Source: JABDMH01 sp965223105 (GTDB lineage Bacteria > Bacteroidota > Bacteroidia > Chitinophagales > Saprospiraceae). From it: a DNA stretch of 64,000 nucleotides. The first letter of the stretch is position 1. Every line of letters starts with the position of its first letter. The notes under the pieces were generated by a model. The model did not search any database, was not told the origin of the DNA, and worked only from the letters and a program-made list of their open reading frames with translations. Made by a program: the position numbers and the translations under genes. The DNA lies in assembly GCA_965223105.1 (NCBI GenBank), contig OZ244987.1, positions 2,976,001-3,040,000 on the forward strand, in the 5' to 3' direction. Shown piece after piece: positions 29,401 through 36,758 of the stretch.

Positions 29401-31988
29401 TAGATGGTGCTTTCATCAACCTACCCGCAAATGCCAACTTCCGTATGAAAGATCACGATCACCGATTGGAATTCTACCAGGTAACGGTGAAAAATCAAGT
29501 AGTAAATGGAAAAAATGTAGGTGTACCGGCTGACGATAAGATATTGTTGGATCATGACCGGGCTGACTTAGTGAATTACCAGACTTTTCTGGCTGAGATA
29601 AAGCCCACCGAGGGTGCTCTGCTCTCTGTCAAACCGGATAAAAATGCCAAAGGAACCCTATGCGGTAAAGTTGCGATCATGAGTAGCTCCTTCCAATTTG
29701 ACGACAATTACATGTCGTTTGGTGAAGGCGATTCCGGCTCAGACGGGAGTGCCTCAGATGTGTATACCTCAGCATTTCAAATGGCGAATAGCAAGGATAC
29801 CAGGTTTTCTACCGCAGGCAGTCAACGCATGCAAAAGATCAGCAACAGCATGATTTTCGTCGATCTATTTTCAGGTGACAATACTGCCTTTCACCTGCAA
29901 GACCTTAAGGTGGGTACTCCCAGTGAAATAACTACCATTAAGGCGGGCTCCTACCCCATCCAAAAATATCATGTAGCTGATGATCAAGGGGAAGAATACT
30001 CCTTTAAGGTACAAGATTTTAACGCCAAGGCTTCTCTCGAAGACTCATACGTCTTCAATGACAGTCTGTACCTGAGCACCAGACTTGTGACGGGAAAAAT
30101 ACCGGAAATGGTACCCGAGATTTTGGAAATCGATGCTGGTCAAATGATCATTACTAAAAATGGATTTGATAAGATCATCGGCTCAGAACCCCTACAGTTC
30201 AACTTAGAAGAATGGCAACTTTCCTTCGACAAATGGGAGTTAGACCAGCACAGTACCGGTATTCAGTTGATAAAAGGCACGCTAACAACTGACTTATTTA
30301 CCTCCGCCATGAGCGACTTTCGTATTACTGCCCATAGTTTTGAAAAAGGGTCTCTAGACCTTAATAAAATCGAGTTTGGTGGCATTGTACCCGTAAAAAT
30401 TGAGTCACCCTACCTGGAATTTGACATTAATCCGGGATGTACGTATGATAATCAGCCACACTGGATGATTAAGATTTCAGGCATTGACGGTGGTCTGGGT
30501 GCTTCGATCACCGATCTTCCTGGCATGAAGTCTGGCGACAAAATCAAATTTGAGTCGATCACTTTATACAGCAACAATGAAAGAGATATGAACATGGGAG
30601 ACCAGCAGCAGACGCTCATGTTTTATGACATCATCGATGTCAGTCCCGATCAATTTACTGCCTATGAAGACGGCTTTGAAATTGGTGCCATGATGGACCT
30701 ACATATACCCAGATTGAAGAAGAGTCGGGGAGGTTTCAGATATACTAAGGAGCAAGGGAAAGTGGTTTCTCACTTTCTAGGAATGGATGTAGACTTTGAA
30801 GGCATTGGCAAAGTAAGATTTATCAGCTCAGATGAGCCCGGTAGTCAAGTACTGATCCAAGGCAACTTTGATGCAGTCGGAAAAATTAAGGACGTGGAAG
30901 GCATCGACTTACTCGGTCGATTGCACAAGGACAACGACTCCACTTATGTCATTGTGGAACCTCTCCACCAAATGATGAATATCGCTAAAGATGGCAGCAA
31001 TAAACTGATCGAAATCACTGGCGATATGCATGTAGTCAATAACGATTGGGACTACTTCATCTTTAGTGGAGACCTTGATGGCATGAAAGGGGTTGAAGAT
31101 TCTAAGAAACGTAAAACCTTTAAGGTAGAGGGGGATATCACCGCCGAAGGAGAAGGCATGGATGTAAAGAATATCAGTGCTGAATTTGGGGGTATGAAAA
31201 TCACCTATGATATCCAAAATGCCCGCCTCATAGGTAAACTTGAATTTGAGCAGGACTTCAGCTCAGTGAGCATCAGAGGGTCAGCAAATTTTATTACTGA
31301 CAAAGCAGGCTGGATATTTTACGCTGGAGGAAGTCTTACTACACCAGGTTTTGGAGAACTGCAAGCGGGAATCGGAATTGGCGATTACAGCGACATGCGT
31401 CCGGAAATTACCGATTTCCTCTTAGGCAGTGCATACAACAAGAATCTTCCTGATTCCTTTAAGGATGGTTTTTCCGGATTCTTTATAACCGGCAGAAAGA
31501 GCATTCCACAACTTACGATACCCAAGAAAGAATTTAATTTCTTGATTGTCTCAGGAAGTCTGGAGGGCCAGGTAGGCCTTGATGCGAGACTATGGATGAG
31601 CTTTGATGAATCGGCAGTTGAGTTTGGTATCGGGGTCATGGCTTTTGCCTACGTAGAATTTAATGTCAGTGCGATTACTTGCACCGAACTCTATGGCTAC
31701 ATTGGTGCAGAGTTGGGCATTACCGGAAAATACAATACCGGCACTGGAAAGTTCAGCCTCCTCGGATGCGGTAGTATAACCCTCATGGGTGCGGTGAGTC
31801 AATGTGTACCGAATCCCTTTGAAATGGCTTGTACCAATCCGTGCATCAGCGAGTGTGGATCCATTTCCTTGAAAATGGAAATGTACGTGGATTCAGATGG
31901 CACCTTCGACGCCTCCATGGGCTTTGGCAGCTGCGGTGGTGGGCCTAAACTCGATGAAAAAGTCGGTGATCAATTCAATTGCGATTAA
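23451..31988 (+). CDS. giant secreted repeat protein, TANFOR-like
   Basis: 2845 residues from the ATG at 23451; a start at 23403 would add 16 residues before an excellent signal peptide (ILRSALIVATILQGTFLFAQ). Residues about 27-957 are seven tandem repeats of 130-137 residues, each beginning like V-x-PP-[YF]-x-x-P and ending with LPPGNYNLCF-type text. This resembles the TANFOR domain first named in Tannerella forsythia. An FN3-like segment follows (about 965-1085), then several carboxypeptidase-regulatory-like folds (for example GHVYSKQG..., TTKEDGSYVFDQLP, YVYGWVTDKNGQPIKAEV). The long C-terminal part ends Cys-rich (QCVPNPFEMACTNPCISECG). No T9SS tail was recognised. The frame overlaps the barrel gene by 20 bp. 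Probably a long cell-surface structural or adhesive protein. Confidence 0.75.
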   Translation: MYTDFNKILRSALIVATILQGTFLFAQITPSVNVTPPYNIPFVDLLDQIVLTINSRESSERYYVGWTLTNERGNRSMSSKATIRENIYVASGVNSFTASDEFSKIFNIPNVNFKNLDATNVYFKRGLPPDTYNFTFIIYSGNRQDAQATTSFTVEAANISILPTIQPPFQVPFDQLARQTRVLINSAVDIDDGFLTLTIRGNNGVIISTKPNTVPDYLGINANAPLLLSGSDMDIYFDPSTLNLQGDATLEMLESGLPPGSYDLCFRLWYDQNDPATGDMPDGCISFEIPLPNVTIAAVVTPPYDAPLSEFADQTTITLNSNTDLFKNFITVSITGDNGIRIKTLGSTDEFPLLGNSPVVLNGSDLNSLFDRRNLTFQGISAQAAMNDGLPPGNYNICFESQYTSSQRLAGPTCQRIQIDGGMISIASTVQPPYDNPLSEWPDQINVLINASRNIDNAYLKLDLQGDNGVRIRTNVNLRLPFDVIAMEPLNLSGSTIADYFLPRHLTYTNISSDQAHGQGLPPGNYNLCFQMFFANDQPATHPSMGCTSFSIDPALVNVSTILSPPYSSPISDWADQTQVTMHSNRTIDDGLISFLLEGSNGLRISSAPGRFQPLSLEENEPLQLSGPDLEAVLDPANLIFTNTTSDALGTDGLPPGEYQYCFRVWYNENTPASDAAPSGCANFTINQSNLMVNAMVLAPFNIPFEQLGEQTQVSVISSQRLERTYLTMTLRDQDGAILAQSNANAANQPFDIPRNMPTEIEPDLLSFLFKRQNLTFSNIDATRIYETGLSPGHYQICFQIWNARNQPLSSESTGCTNISIVPSQLSLAVSVVPPFTHLLPLFPEITQVNLLSTASQNILLRASIEGDNGVTIKNIPDFLTKEVIELEANEPVLLTGMDLDVYFEQQNLISSGADLHSIFSEGLPEGNYKVCFEALDPTGNPLPTSKSCGNLITVKPVEPPQILMPECGMTIPSNDRQPIVFNWLPAVEADRESEYVLRIVELADPNRDPNEALLASTTPSFFEQVVIGTSYYYGPADPIMEPGKTYAFQVYLNNATSRVQRINQGRSVVCHFSIVPDVVPDPIAATGNPPNVLITKIAENPFIDFSFPVSQVSGQLVYTFELKSKNKASSLQGSGKIGVAVSTNPSAGTPTYNVDRWSTEGSHPLGNINVSLLKTYLLYGKLNGKNVAGQPIGDGQLLQGQSGFKEIAPGWNDIVATTKTDAQGNFFFNVLQFDSLSEEGIQINYQSSSGDIQASYVNMEGMAYPVYRLIVESPYYCSPDVNILIQPWEALEVGTLVSRVNSYDLEVTVIRDSLQFFDYAFANAATIPLVTTSILRQKNIPNIPVFEGDPELEIMPPDAIAADLTNTLGIAVLKNLVRHDANNPNDHYYVHVSTNEHVGSYNYQDSKVPYPIFPYSDDWDWQEKEIGMTFGMPTSIDYAQPRYWKYNSEYKPELFKTTVKMKPSLPRIIGHVYSKQGDVGLPAAEFQNKMRDEIAKVKSLARPTTNGSIHHMVGLTGLSENVLNQAPNWSKKLNIEPLAGAQVKLLSVAAKLDDHKYFTGIDKVTTKEDGSYVFDQLPVEFAFDGIKDFAVIGPSRFMWTDPKGYRKEGKDIGILKWGDQYRHDFELEPDGYVYGWVTDKNGQPIKAEVFIDSLVSVTTVRSQAYQDYLGIDGPLREIFVLKAPSGDQRTLTIVPDDLGYTKGDFLVNIDVNKDPLHPQSLGGFQVEKLKHRMKFRVVQQSGDSKTPVKNALVKVTNVMGDTPEQNTKISGQQDSRFQAVTDVSHTDFGQTQQSLLAQKFSLIETDADQIWGYTDDDGYIYLSFENNAHFFDIEVQPPLDLDLTIKKLSVESISSAEYTDHGDIVLDPAFKVSGWVTYGPDSLALSNARILIDMGGDNIETIANEKGHFTLKGIPMNQNQWTISAENMNDSLTLVADHQAVTLPMQAILHFHLEQFDEFALTSLWGLPVTITNLEETNGVYVVDGAFINLPANANFRMKDHDHRLEFYQVTVKNQVVNGKNVGVPADDKILLDHDRADLVNYQTFLAEIKPTEGALLSVKPDKNAKGTLCGKVAIMSSSFQFDDNYMSFGEGDSGSDGSASDVYTSAFQMANSKDTRFSTAGSQRMQKISNSMIFVDLFSGDNTAFHLQDLKVGTPSEITTIKAGSYPIQKYHVADDQGEEYSFKVQDFNAKASLEDSYVFNDSLYLSTRLVTGKIPEMVPEILEIDAGQMIITKNGFDKIIGSEPLQFNLEEWQLSFDKWELDQHSTGIQLIKGTLTTDLFTSAMSDFRITAHSFEKGSLDLNKIEFGGIVPVKIESPYLEFDINPGCTYDNQPHWMIKISGIDGGLGASITDLPGMKSGDKIKFESITLYSNNERDMNMGDQQQTLMFYDIIDVSPDQFTAYEDGFEIGAMMDLHIPRLKKSRGGFRYTKEQGKVVSHFLGMDVDFEGIGKVRFISSDEPGSQVLIQGNFDAVGKIKDVEGIDLLGRLHKDNDSTYVIVEPLHQMMNIAKDGSNKLIEITGDMHVVNNDWDYFIFSGDLDGMKGVEDSKKRKTFKVEGDITAEGEGMDVKNISAEFGGMKITYDIQNARLIGKLEFEQDFSSVSIRGSANFITDKAGWIFYAGGSLTTPGFGELQAGIGIGDYSDMRPEITDFLLGSAYNKNLPDSFKDGFSGFFITGRKSIPQLTIPKKEFNFLIVSGSLEGQVGLDARLWMSFDESAVEFGIGVMAFAYVEFNVSAITCTELYGYIGAELGITGKYNTGTGKFSLLGCGSITLMGAVSQCVPNPFEMACTNPCISECGSISLKMEMYVDSDGTFDASMGFGSCGGGPKLDEKVGDQFNCD
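23530..26325 (+). repeat. seven tandem protein-level repeats of about 400 bp
   Basis: Units start near 23530, 23921, 24332, 24721, 25121, 25520 and 25926. Shared landmarks are PPY/PF near the start, DNG or DQDG in the middle, a [DE]xYF or F[DK]xxNL segment, and GLPPG.Y..CF before the end. DNA identity between units is low, so these are old duplications kept at protein level, not recent expansion. The last unit is the most diverged. Confidence 0.75.
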
Positions 31989-32023
31989 CTGTTATTAGCC
32001 TCAGAACTTAAAATCAAAAGAAA

Positions 32024-34003
32024 ATGAAAAGCATCACAAAAAGATTATTGCTACTCTTCGTCTTGTTAACCACTCTCTATCAAATAGATTTTGGTCAGAC
32101 CCAAATTATTCATCCCAGCCCCAAAGGAATATTTGTTCTACTGGGGAGGGATTTTGCTAAGGACTTTACCTATGAGGTATATCGTAAGAAAACCTCCGAT
32201 CGAGATTTTATGCACTTAGCTTCCATTGCCGGATCAAAGAACCGATCACAATTTTACCAGCGGCTGGATGAAGCTGCGGCCAAAATCCCGTCTTTGCTGC
32301 CGGTTTCATCAATGAATGCAGATCGATACTGGTCCTACTTCGAGACCCATGAAAATTTGGACAGCTTGATTATCATTGATGCTGCATTGGGATACCTGGG
32401 TCTGGGTTTAGGTTATTTGGATACAACCCCTCACACCGGACAAACTTATCAATATCGAATAGATAAAGTAAGAAATGGTGTGACCATTGAATCACTAGAA
32501 TCTGGTGAATTTACCTACATCTTGCCTAACCCCCAGCGCGATGTCGAGCTATTTTCGAGTGATTATGATGGTGAAAAAAGTATTGCCATCAAGTGGACGC
32601 TCTTCGACAAAATCGGATTACAGGGCTTTAATCTTTATCGAAGAGAAAATTTACAAGGTGATTTTACGAAATTACCCCTGGCGTTGAAATACCGGACAAG
32701 TAATGACACTACATTTATCAATCTTCGAGACACACTGATTGAGCCTTATCAGGTATATCAGTATCAAATCCAGCCAGTGGATTTATTTGGCAATGAAGGT
32801 GAAGTTGCAAACTATACTCAGCAGGCTAGTTTCTCAGATTTTGATTTTCCTTATCTGAGCAATTTTAACGCGGTGAGCAGAGATAATCGACAGATGGAAA
32901 TCTCATGGAAGATGGACATCAAACCCTTTATCCGCAGCCTAAAAGTGCTGCGCAGCACTCAATTTGATACCGGCTTTGTGCAATTGGCTGAATTGCCCCC
33001 AACCGATACCAGTTTTGTCGACCACATTCCCGTGGCCATGGAAAATTATTATTACCGGCTCATCTTAAACGGTCCTCACGGTATATCAAAACCGACAGTG
33101 GTCACTTTTGGTCGCTATTTAGAACTAGAAAAACCTGATGCCGCAGTAAATATCAGGGGCACTGGTATGTCTGATGGGACAAAGATCGAATGGGACGACT
33201 ATGGCCGAACAACCTACGGTTTTTACGTTTTTCGAAAGGCCTCAAACCAAAATCAGTTTGAACAAATTAGTGATTTGATCATCATCGACACTTCGCGACA
33301 TTATGTCTATTACGATACCAGTAGTACGCTGAGAGGGGACATAAACTATGACTACTGCATCCAGACCATCAATGATGGTTATCAACCCAGTGATTTTTCT
33401 GACACAATCACCGTGAGACCTGATCTACCTACCGAGATAGCGATGCCCACGGGCTTTAGATTGCGAAAAGTCGGGAAGGGTTGCTATCTTTTCTGGAATG
33501 ACCTCAGTAAGGTCGACGACAATTTGTGGGGATACACCCTTTATCGCCGGAGGTTAGATCAAGACAGTGCACAGGTTATTGCGGAGTTAATATCTGCTTC
33601 CAGCAACCACTTTCATGACACCACCATCAACACCGGATATAGTTATGAATACCAGTTGCAGGCTAGAAATTACTTCGGTGCCAAAAGTACCCTGACTTAT
33701 CCCCAGAGGGCCTCATGGTATGCAGTAGCCCCGGCACCACCACCACCACCACGTGTCACGACCTCTGCCAATGGTATTATGCTCAGATGGAGCGAAATCC
33801 GGCAAAAGGGTTTAGCAGGGTACAATATTTACCGTTATCAGCCCGGAGAAAACCCTTTTAAGGTGATCAGTACGAGCGCCGAACAACACAGCTTTGAAGA
33901 TGACAACATCGTTGATGGTAAACTTTACTTCTATTATCTAACCACAACTAACGAGGAAGGTTTGGAAAGTACCCCGGGCAAATCGGTCAGTATACGGCGT
34001 TGA
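32024..34003 (+). CDS. secreted protein of six FN3-like modules
   Basis: 659 residues with a signal peptide (LLLLFVLLTTLYQIDFG). Six fibronectin-III-like modules repeat a G[FY]x[LV][YF]R[RK] strand: YEVYRKK, GFNLYRRE, LKVLRST, GFYVFRKA, GYTLYRRR and GYNIYRYQ, each followed by a Y.Y.[LI]...N or comparable strand. A short APAPPPPPRV linker precedes the last module. There is no catalytic motif and no T9SS tail. It starts 35 bp after the giant gene stop, so it is the third gene of the module and probably acts with the giant protein at the cell surface. Confidence 0.75.
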   Translation: MKSITKRLLLLFVLLTTLYQIDFGQTQIIHPSPKGIFVLLGRDFAKDFTYEVYRKKTSDRDFMHLASIAGSKNRSQFYQRLDEAAAKIPSLLPVSSMNADRYWSYFETHENLDSLIIIDAALGYLGLGLGYLDTTPHTGQTYQYRIDKVRNGVTIESLESGEFTYILPNPQRDVELFSSDYDGEKSIAIKWTLFDKIGLQGFNLYRRENLQGDFTKLPLALKYRTSNDTTFINLRDTLIEPYQVYQYQIQPVDLFGNEGEVANYTQQASFSDFDFPYLSNFNAVSRDNRQMEISWKMDIKPFIRSLKVLRSTQFDTGFVQLAELPPTDTSFVDHIPVAMENYYYRLILNGPHGISKPTVVTFGRYLELEKPDAAVNIRGTGMSDGTKIEWDDYGRTTYGFYVFRKASNQNQFEQISDLIIIDTSRHYVYYDTSSTLRGDINYDYCIQTINDGYQPSDFSDTITVRPDLPTEIAMPTGFRLRKVGKGCYLFWNDLSKVDDNLWGYTLYRRRLDQDSAQVIAELISASSNHFHDTTINTGYSYEYQLQARNYFGAKSTLTYPQRASWYAVAPAPPPPPRVTTSANGIMLRWSEIRQKGLAGYNIYRYQPGENPFKVISTSAEQHSFEDDNIVDGKLYFYYLTTTNEEGLESTPGKSVSIRR

Positions 34004-34588
34004 CCTTGCCAGATGTTTTTCTATCGCCCATGGAATGCTTCAGCCACTGAAATTTGCTCAGTCACAGGTTCTATCCCGAAAATCAAACTCCCTTACTGTT
34101 TCGTTGCTGTGCAATCGAATCTTGAATGAAAAGGTGACGCTTCCTGAGCTTGGGATTCTCATTTTATCCAGGAGATGGTAGGCACACACTTTAGCTAGTT
34201 ATCTGCAATTTCTTCATTGGATTTGCCATCACTTTGTTGTCGTCGAGAGAATCCGGCCTGCTTCACTCCTTACTCCTCAATCTGGCAAACCCAATCTCGA
34301 AATCCTACGTAAGAACTTATGTGTTCTAGTGACGTGGTCCGACTTAAAATGGTAGGGAGGTCAACGGATGGTTAAGCTCCAATGTTCATGGCTACTTCAA
34401 CTACTTTTCAGAACCTCTAATGATCGCATCTGAGAAAACGACCCTCATTTTTTTGGGACTAAGTTTGAAGGTAAACGAGCGAAGGAGTCAGCATTTTTTG
34501 TTTGAGGCGAAATTCATGATTAGATTTTCGATAGATCATCAATCTCCCAGGATTTTGTAGTTTCGTTTTCACAAAACAAAATTGGCGA
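34004..34588. other. intergenic 585 bp between surface module and Pycsar-like gene
   Basis: It contains one inverted copy of repeat family B (34176-34330). Nothing else was recognised: no hairpin terminator for the upstream operon and no convincing small gene. The frame of the next gene stays open a little upstream of its chosen GTG. Confidence 0.5.
34176..34330 (-). repeat. MITE-like repeat family B, inverted copy
   Basis: About 155 bp that match the reverse complement of 57775-57935. Shared blocks are CAATTTCTTCATTGG (CAATTTCTACATTGG in the other copy), TTTGCCATC, CTGCTTCACTCCT, CTCAATCTGGCAAA and TACGTAA, with scattered substitutions. Its ends are degraded inverted repeats (GGTAGGCACACAC against TATGTGTTCTAG). 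No ORF. It is not inside a recognisable family A copy, so B is an independent element. Confidence 0.7.
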
Positions 34589-35197
34589 GTGGACAAGGGA
34601 TTTCCAGACGAGATAAGTACCCATGTTGAAAAGAAGAGCAAGAACAAGCAGAAGGGTAAGAAGCTCAAAGAAGCGATCCGTAAGGACACCTTAAATATGA
34701 TCCGTACAACCTATCGAAACAATATAGAATTGACCAACATTGCGGATAACAAGGCCAACATTCTCTTGAGTCTCAATGCATTGATGATTACTTTCTTAAT
34801 ACCCATTGTACTGTCTAACCTAGAGATCATTGTGAGTGAAGTCCTCTATCTCCCTTTAATCACCTTGTCTATTACTTGCTTCATTACCATTGTGCTGGCA
34901 GCGATGGCCACTAGGCCGATCAAGATGGGTGAACAGGATGTCAAACGAGGAGATACATTGCAAAAAAGCCCCTTTTTCTTTGGCAATTATTACAAGATGA
35001 AAGTTGATGATTACTTGCATCTGATTGAAGAGACAATCAATGATCCCAGCTCAGTAAAAGATTATGTCAAACTAGACTTGTATTTCATGGGTAAGGGACT
35101 CGGTGAGAAATACAGCAAGATCAGGACCTGCTACAATGTTTTTATCACCGGACTTGCACTCACATTAATAGCCACAGTCGTTGTTTTGATCGCTTAG
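34589..35197 (+). CDS. Pycsar-effector-type membrane protein (PycTM-like), orphan
   Basis: 202 residues from a GTG start; no in-frame ATG occurs before residue 37. The core begins MIRTTYRNNIELTNIADNKA, continues with a first transmembrane pair (ILLSLNALMITFLIPIV, LPLITLSITCFITIVLAAMATRP), then SPFFFGNYYKM, DYVKLDLYFMGKGLGEKY, and a last helix (VFITGLALTLIATVVVLIA). This matches the family formerly DUF5706, now the Pycsar system effector domain, a cCMP/cUMP-triggered membrane effector in phage defence. No nucleotide cyclase is next to it, and no HD domain is fused. The N-terminal 30 residues are highly basic. It ends 13 bp from the convergent DUF1801 gene. Confidence 0.8.
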   Translation: MDKGFPDEISTHVEKKSKNKQKGKKLKEAIRKDTLNMIRTTYRNNIELTNIADNKANILLSLNALMITFLIPIVLSNLEIIVSEVLYLPLITLSITCFITIVLAAMATRPIKMGEQDVKRGDTLQKSPFFFGNYYKMKVDDYLHLIEETINDPSSVKDYVKLDLYFMGKGLGEKYSKIRTCYNVFITGLALTLIATVVVLIA

Positions 35198-35210
35198 CTA
35201 TTGACAAAAC

Positions 35211-35813
35211 TTATTTCTTGTATTTGTCGTTTAATCCTAACCCAGCCAAAATCATCGGCTTGATCTTCTCCATACGCCTTTGCTTTGTGCTGTCACGCTT
35301 GGCATCAATAATGTACTCCACGTACTCTCGCTGTTTGCCTGGTGTTAAATTGGAATAGGCAGTGGATAGCTTCTTGGATTCAGCCAAAAATGCCTGGAAC
35401 TCCTCACTGTACTTAGGTCCCCTGGGTGTGGCTTTGGCTGGCTTAATTCTCTTACCTTCCTTCTCATTCTCAATGGCCTCTTCCAAATAGTTTTTTAGCA
35501 ATTTTTCATCGATTTCCTCCTCATTTCTATATCTCCACTGCCGCATTGCCACGGTCTTTTCCTCTTGTGCATTAATCAACTTCTTGCCCTGGTCTTTGAG
35601 AAGAGCACCTTGGAAAAACCATACACCGAAATGTTCTTTAAAGGCTCCGATTCCTACCACATTCTTACCATCAACCATGTAGACAGGCATACTCCATTTC
35701 AATCCTTCTTCCATTCCGGTGTTTAAAATGATTGATCGTAACTTTCTTAAGGCGGGGCCAAAACGCTTTTGCTTGGCAAAGAAGTCTTCAATCTTCTGCT
35801 GCTTATCAACCAT
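35211..35813 (-). CDS. DUF1801 / YdeI-type protein
   Basis: 200 residues, cytoplasmic. The first part is a DUF1801-like domain (IEDFFAKQKRFGPALRKLRSII, then EEGLKWSMPVYMVDGKNVVGIGAFKEHFGVWF). The C-terminal part is a YdeI-like helical tail (FLAESKKLSTAYSNLTPGKQREYVEYI...AKRDSTKQRRMEKI). Members are called YdeI/OmpD-associated or bacteriocin-protection proteins, but their mechanism is unclear. It is monocistronic, convergent with the Pycsar-like gene. Confidence 0.85.
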   Translation of the reverse strand: MVDKQQKIEDFFAKQKRFGPALRKLRSIILNTGMEEGLKWSMPVYMVDGKNVVGIGAFKEHFGVWFFQGALLKDQGKKLINAQEEKTVAMRQWRYRNEEEIDEKLLKNYLEEAIENEKEGKRIKPAKATPRGPKYSEEFQAFLAESKKLSTAYSNLTPGKQREYVEYIIDAKRDSTKQRRMEKIKPMILAGLGLNDKYKK

Positions 35814-36026
35814 AGTCGCATCTCATTTGGTTGACTTCTAAGCTAATAAAAAACCTGAAATCAGTCTGTTCTCAAATGGTGCATTTTCAAACATCTCCAA
35901 TGTATATTTGTACTGCTATGCAGTTTCCACGGGTCTTTGAAGGACTCCCGACCGGCGGAAGTTGACGCTTAGTGATGAAAATTGGCGTTCTTCACTTTTT
36001 CACTGATGGTAAACGACAATAGGCCA

Positions 36027-36608
36027 ATGAAAAAGGAAAGTATAAGGAAGCAATTTGAGTACTACAAGAGTCTTGGAGACCGCACATTTGTTCAGCTCTC
36101 CGACGAGGAGCTATTATGGCAGTACAACAGTGCCAGCAACAGCATCCCAATAATTGTGAAGCACCTCTGGGGCAATATGCGCTCACGCTGGACTGACTTC
36201 ATGACCACAGATGGTGAAAAACCATGGCGAGACCGGGACGGTGAATTCATTGCGGATATCAAGAATCGTAGTGAACTCTTACAAAAATGGGAGGAAGGTT
36301 GGAAGTGTTTGTTTCATGCTTTGGAAAGCATCAGGGAGGATGAAATGGAATTGATCGTATATATTAGAAATCAGGGACATACTGTTTTTGAAGCCTTAAT
36401 CCGTCAATTGGCTCACTATGCTTATCACGTGGGGCAAATTGTTTATATCGGTCGGATGCTCAAAGGAGGTGATTGGCAAAGTCTGACCATACCCAAAGGG
36501 CAATCAGAAATATACAATCGAGAAAAGTTTAGGAAGGAAAAGACGGTGCAACATTTTACCGATGAATTCCTAAAAAAAGAAAAGGATGATCAAATGAATA
36601 CTCCATAG
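36027..36608 (+). CDS. DUF1572 (DinB-like) protein
   Basis: 193 residues from the ATG at 36027, which has AGG a few bases before it; longer starts at 36006 (ATG) and 35982 (TTG) are possible but add no family sequence. It matches DUF1572: IRKQFEYYKSLGDRTFVQLSDEEL, then IVKHLWGNMRSRWTDFM...DGEKPWRDRDGEF, then IRQLAHYAYHVGQIVYIGRML. The His residues in KHLW, AHYAYH fit the three-His metal site of the DinB/YfiT four-helix fold. Substrate unknown, perhaps bacillithiol-like thiol transfer by family analogy. It stands alone. Confidence 0.85.
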   Translation: MKKESIRKQFEYYKSLGDRTFVQLSDEELLWQYNSASNSIPIIVKHLWGNMRSRWTDFMTTDGEKPWRDRDGEFIADIKNRSELLQKWEEGWKCLFHALESIREDEMELIVYIRNQGHTVFEALIRQLAHYAYHVGQIVYIGRMLKGGDWQSLTIPKGQSEIYNREKFRKEKTVQHFTDEFLKKEKDDQMNTP

Positions 36609-36758
36609 CATTGATATCGGTCAAAAACCCTTAATATATGTGGTCTATGGAAGTGGACTTAATAGAGTCGAAGATGCAGAAGAAAATTATCATCCTATTC
36701 CTGGAACCATACCACCCCTAACCCTTTTGTGAAGAGCCTTACAACATTATCAGATCCC

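Noticed and set aside
34459..34689. 76-residue minus-strand frame before the Pycsar-like gene
   Set aside because: It overlaps the start of the recognised gene in antisense and has no family resemblance.
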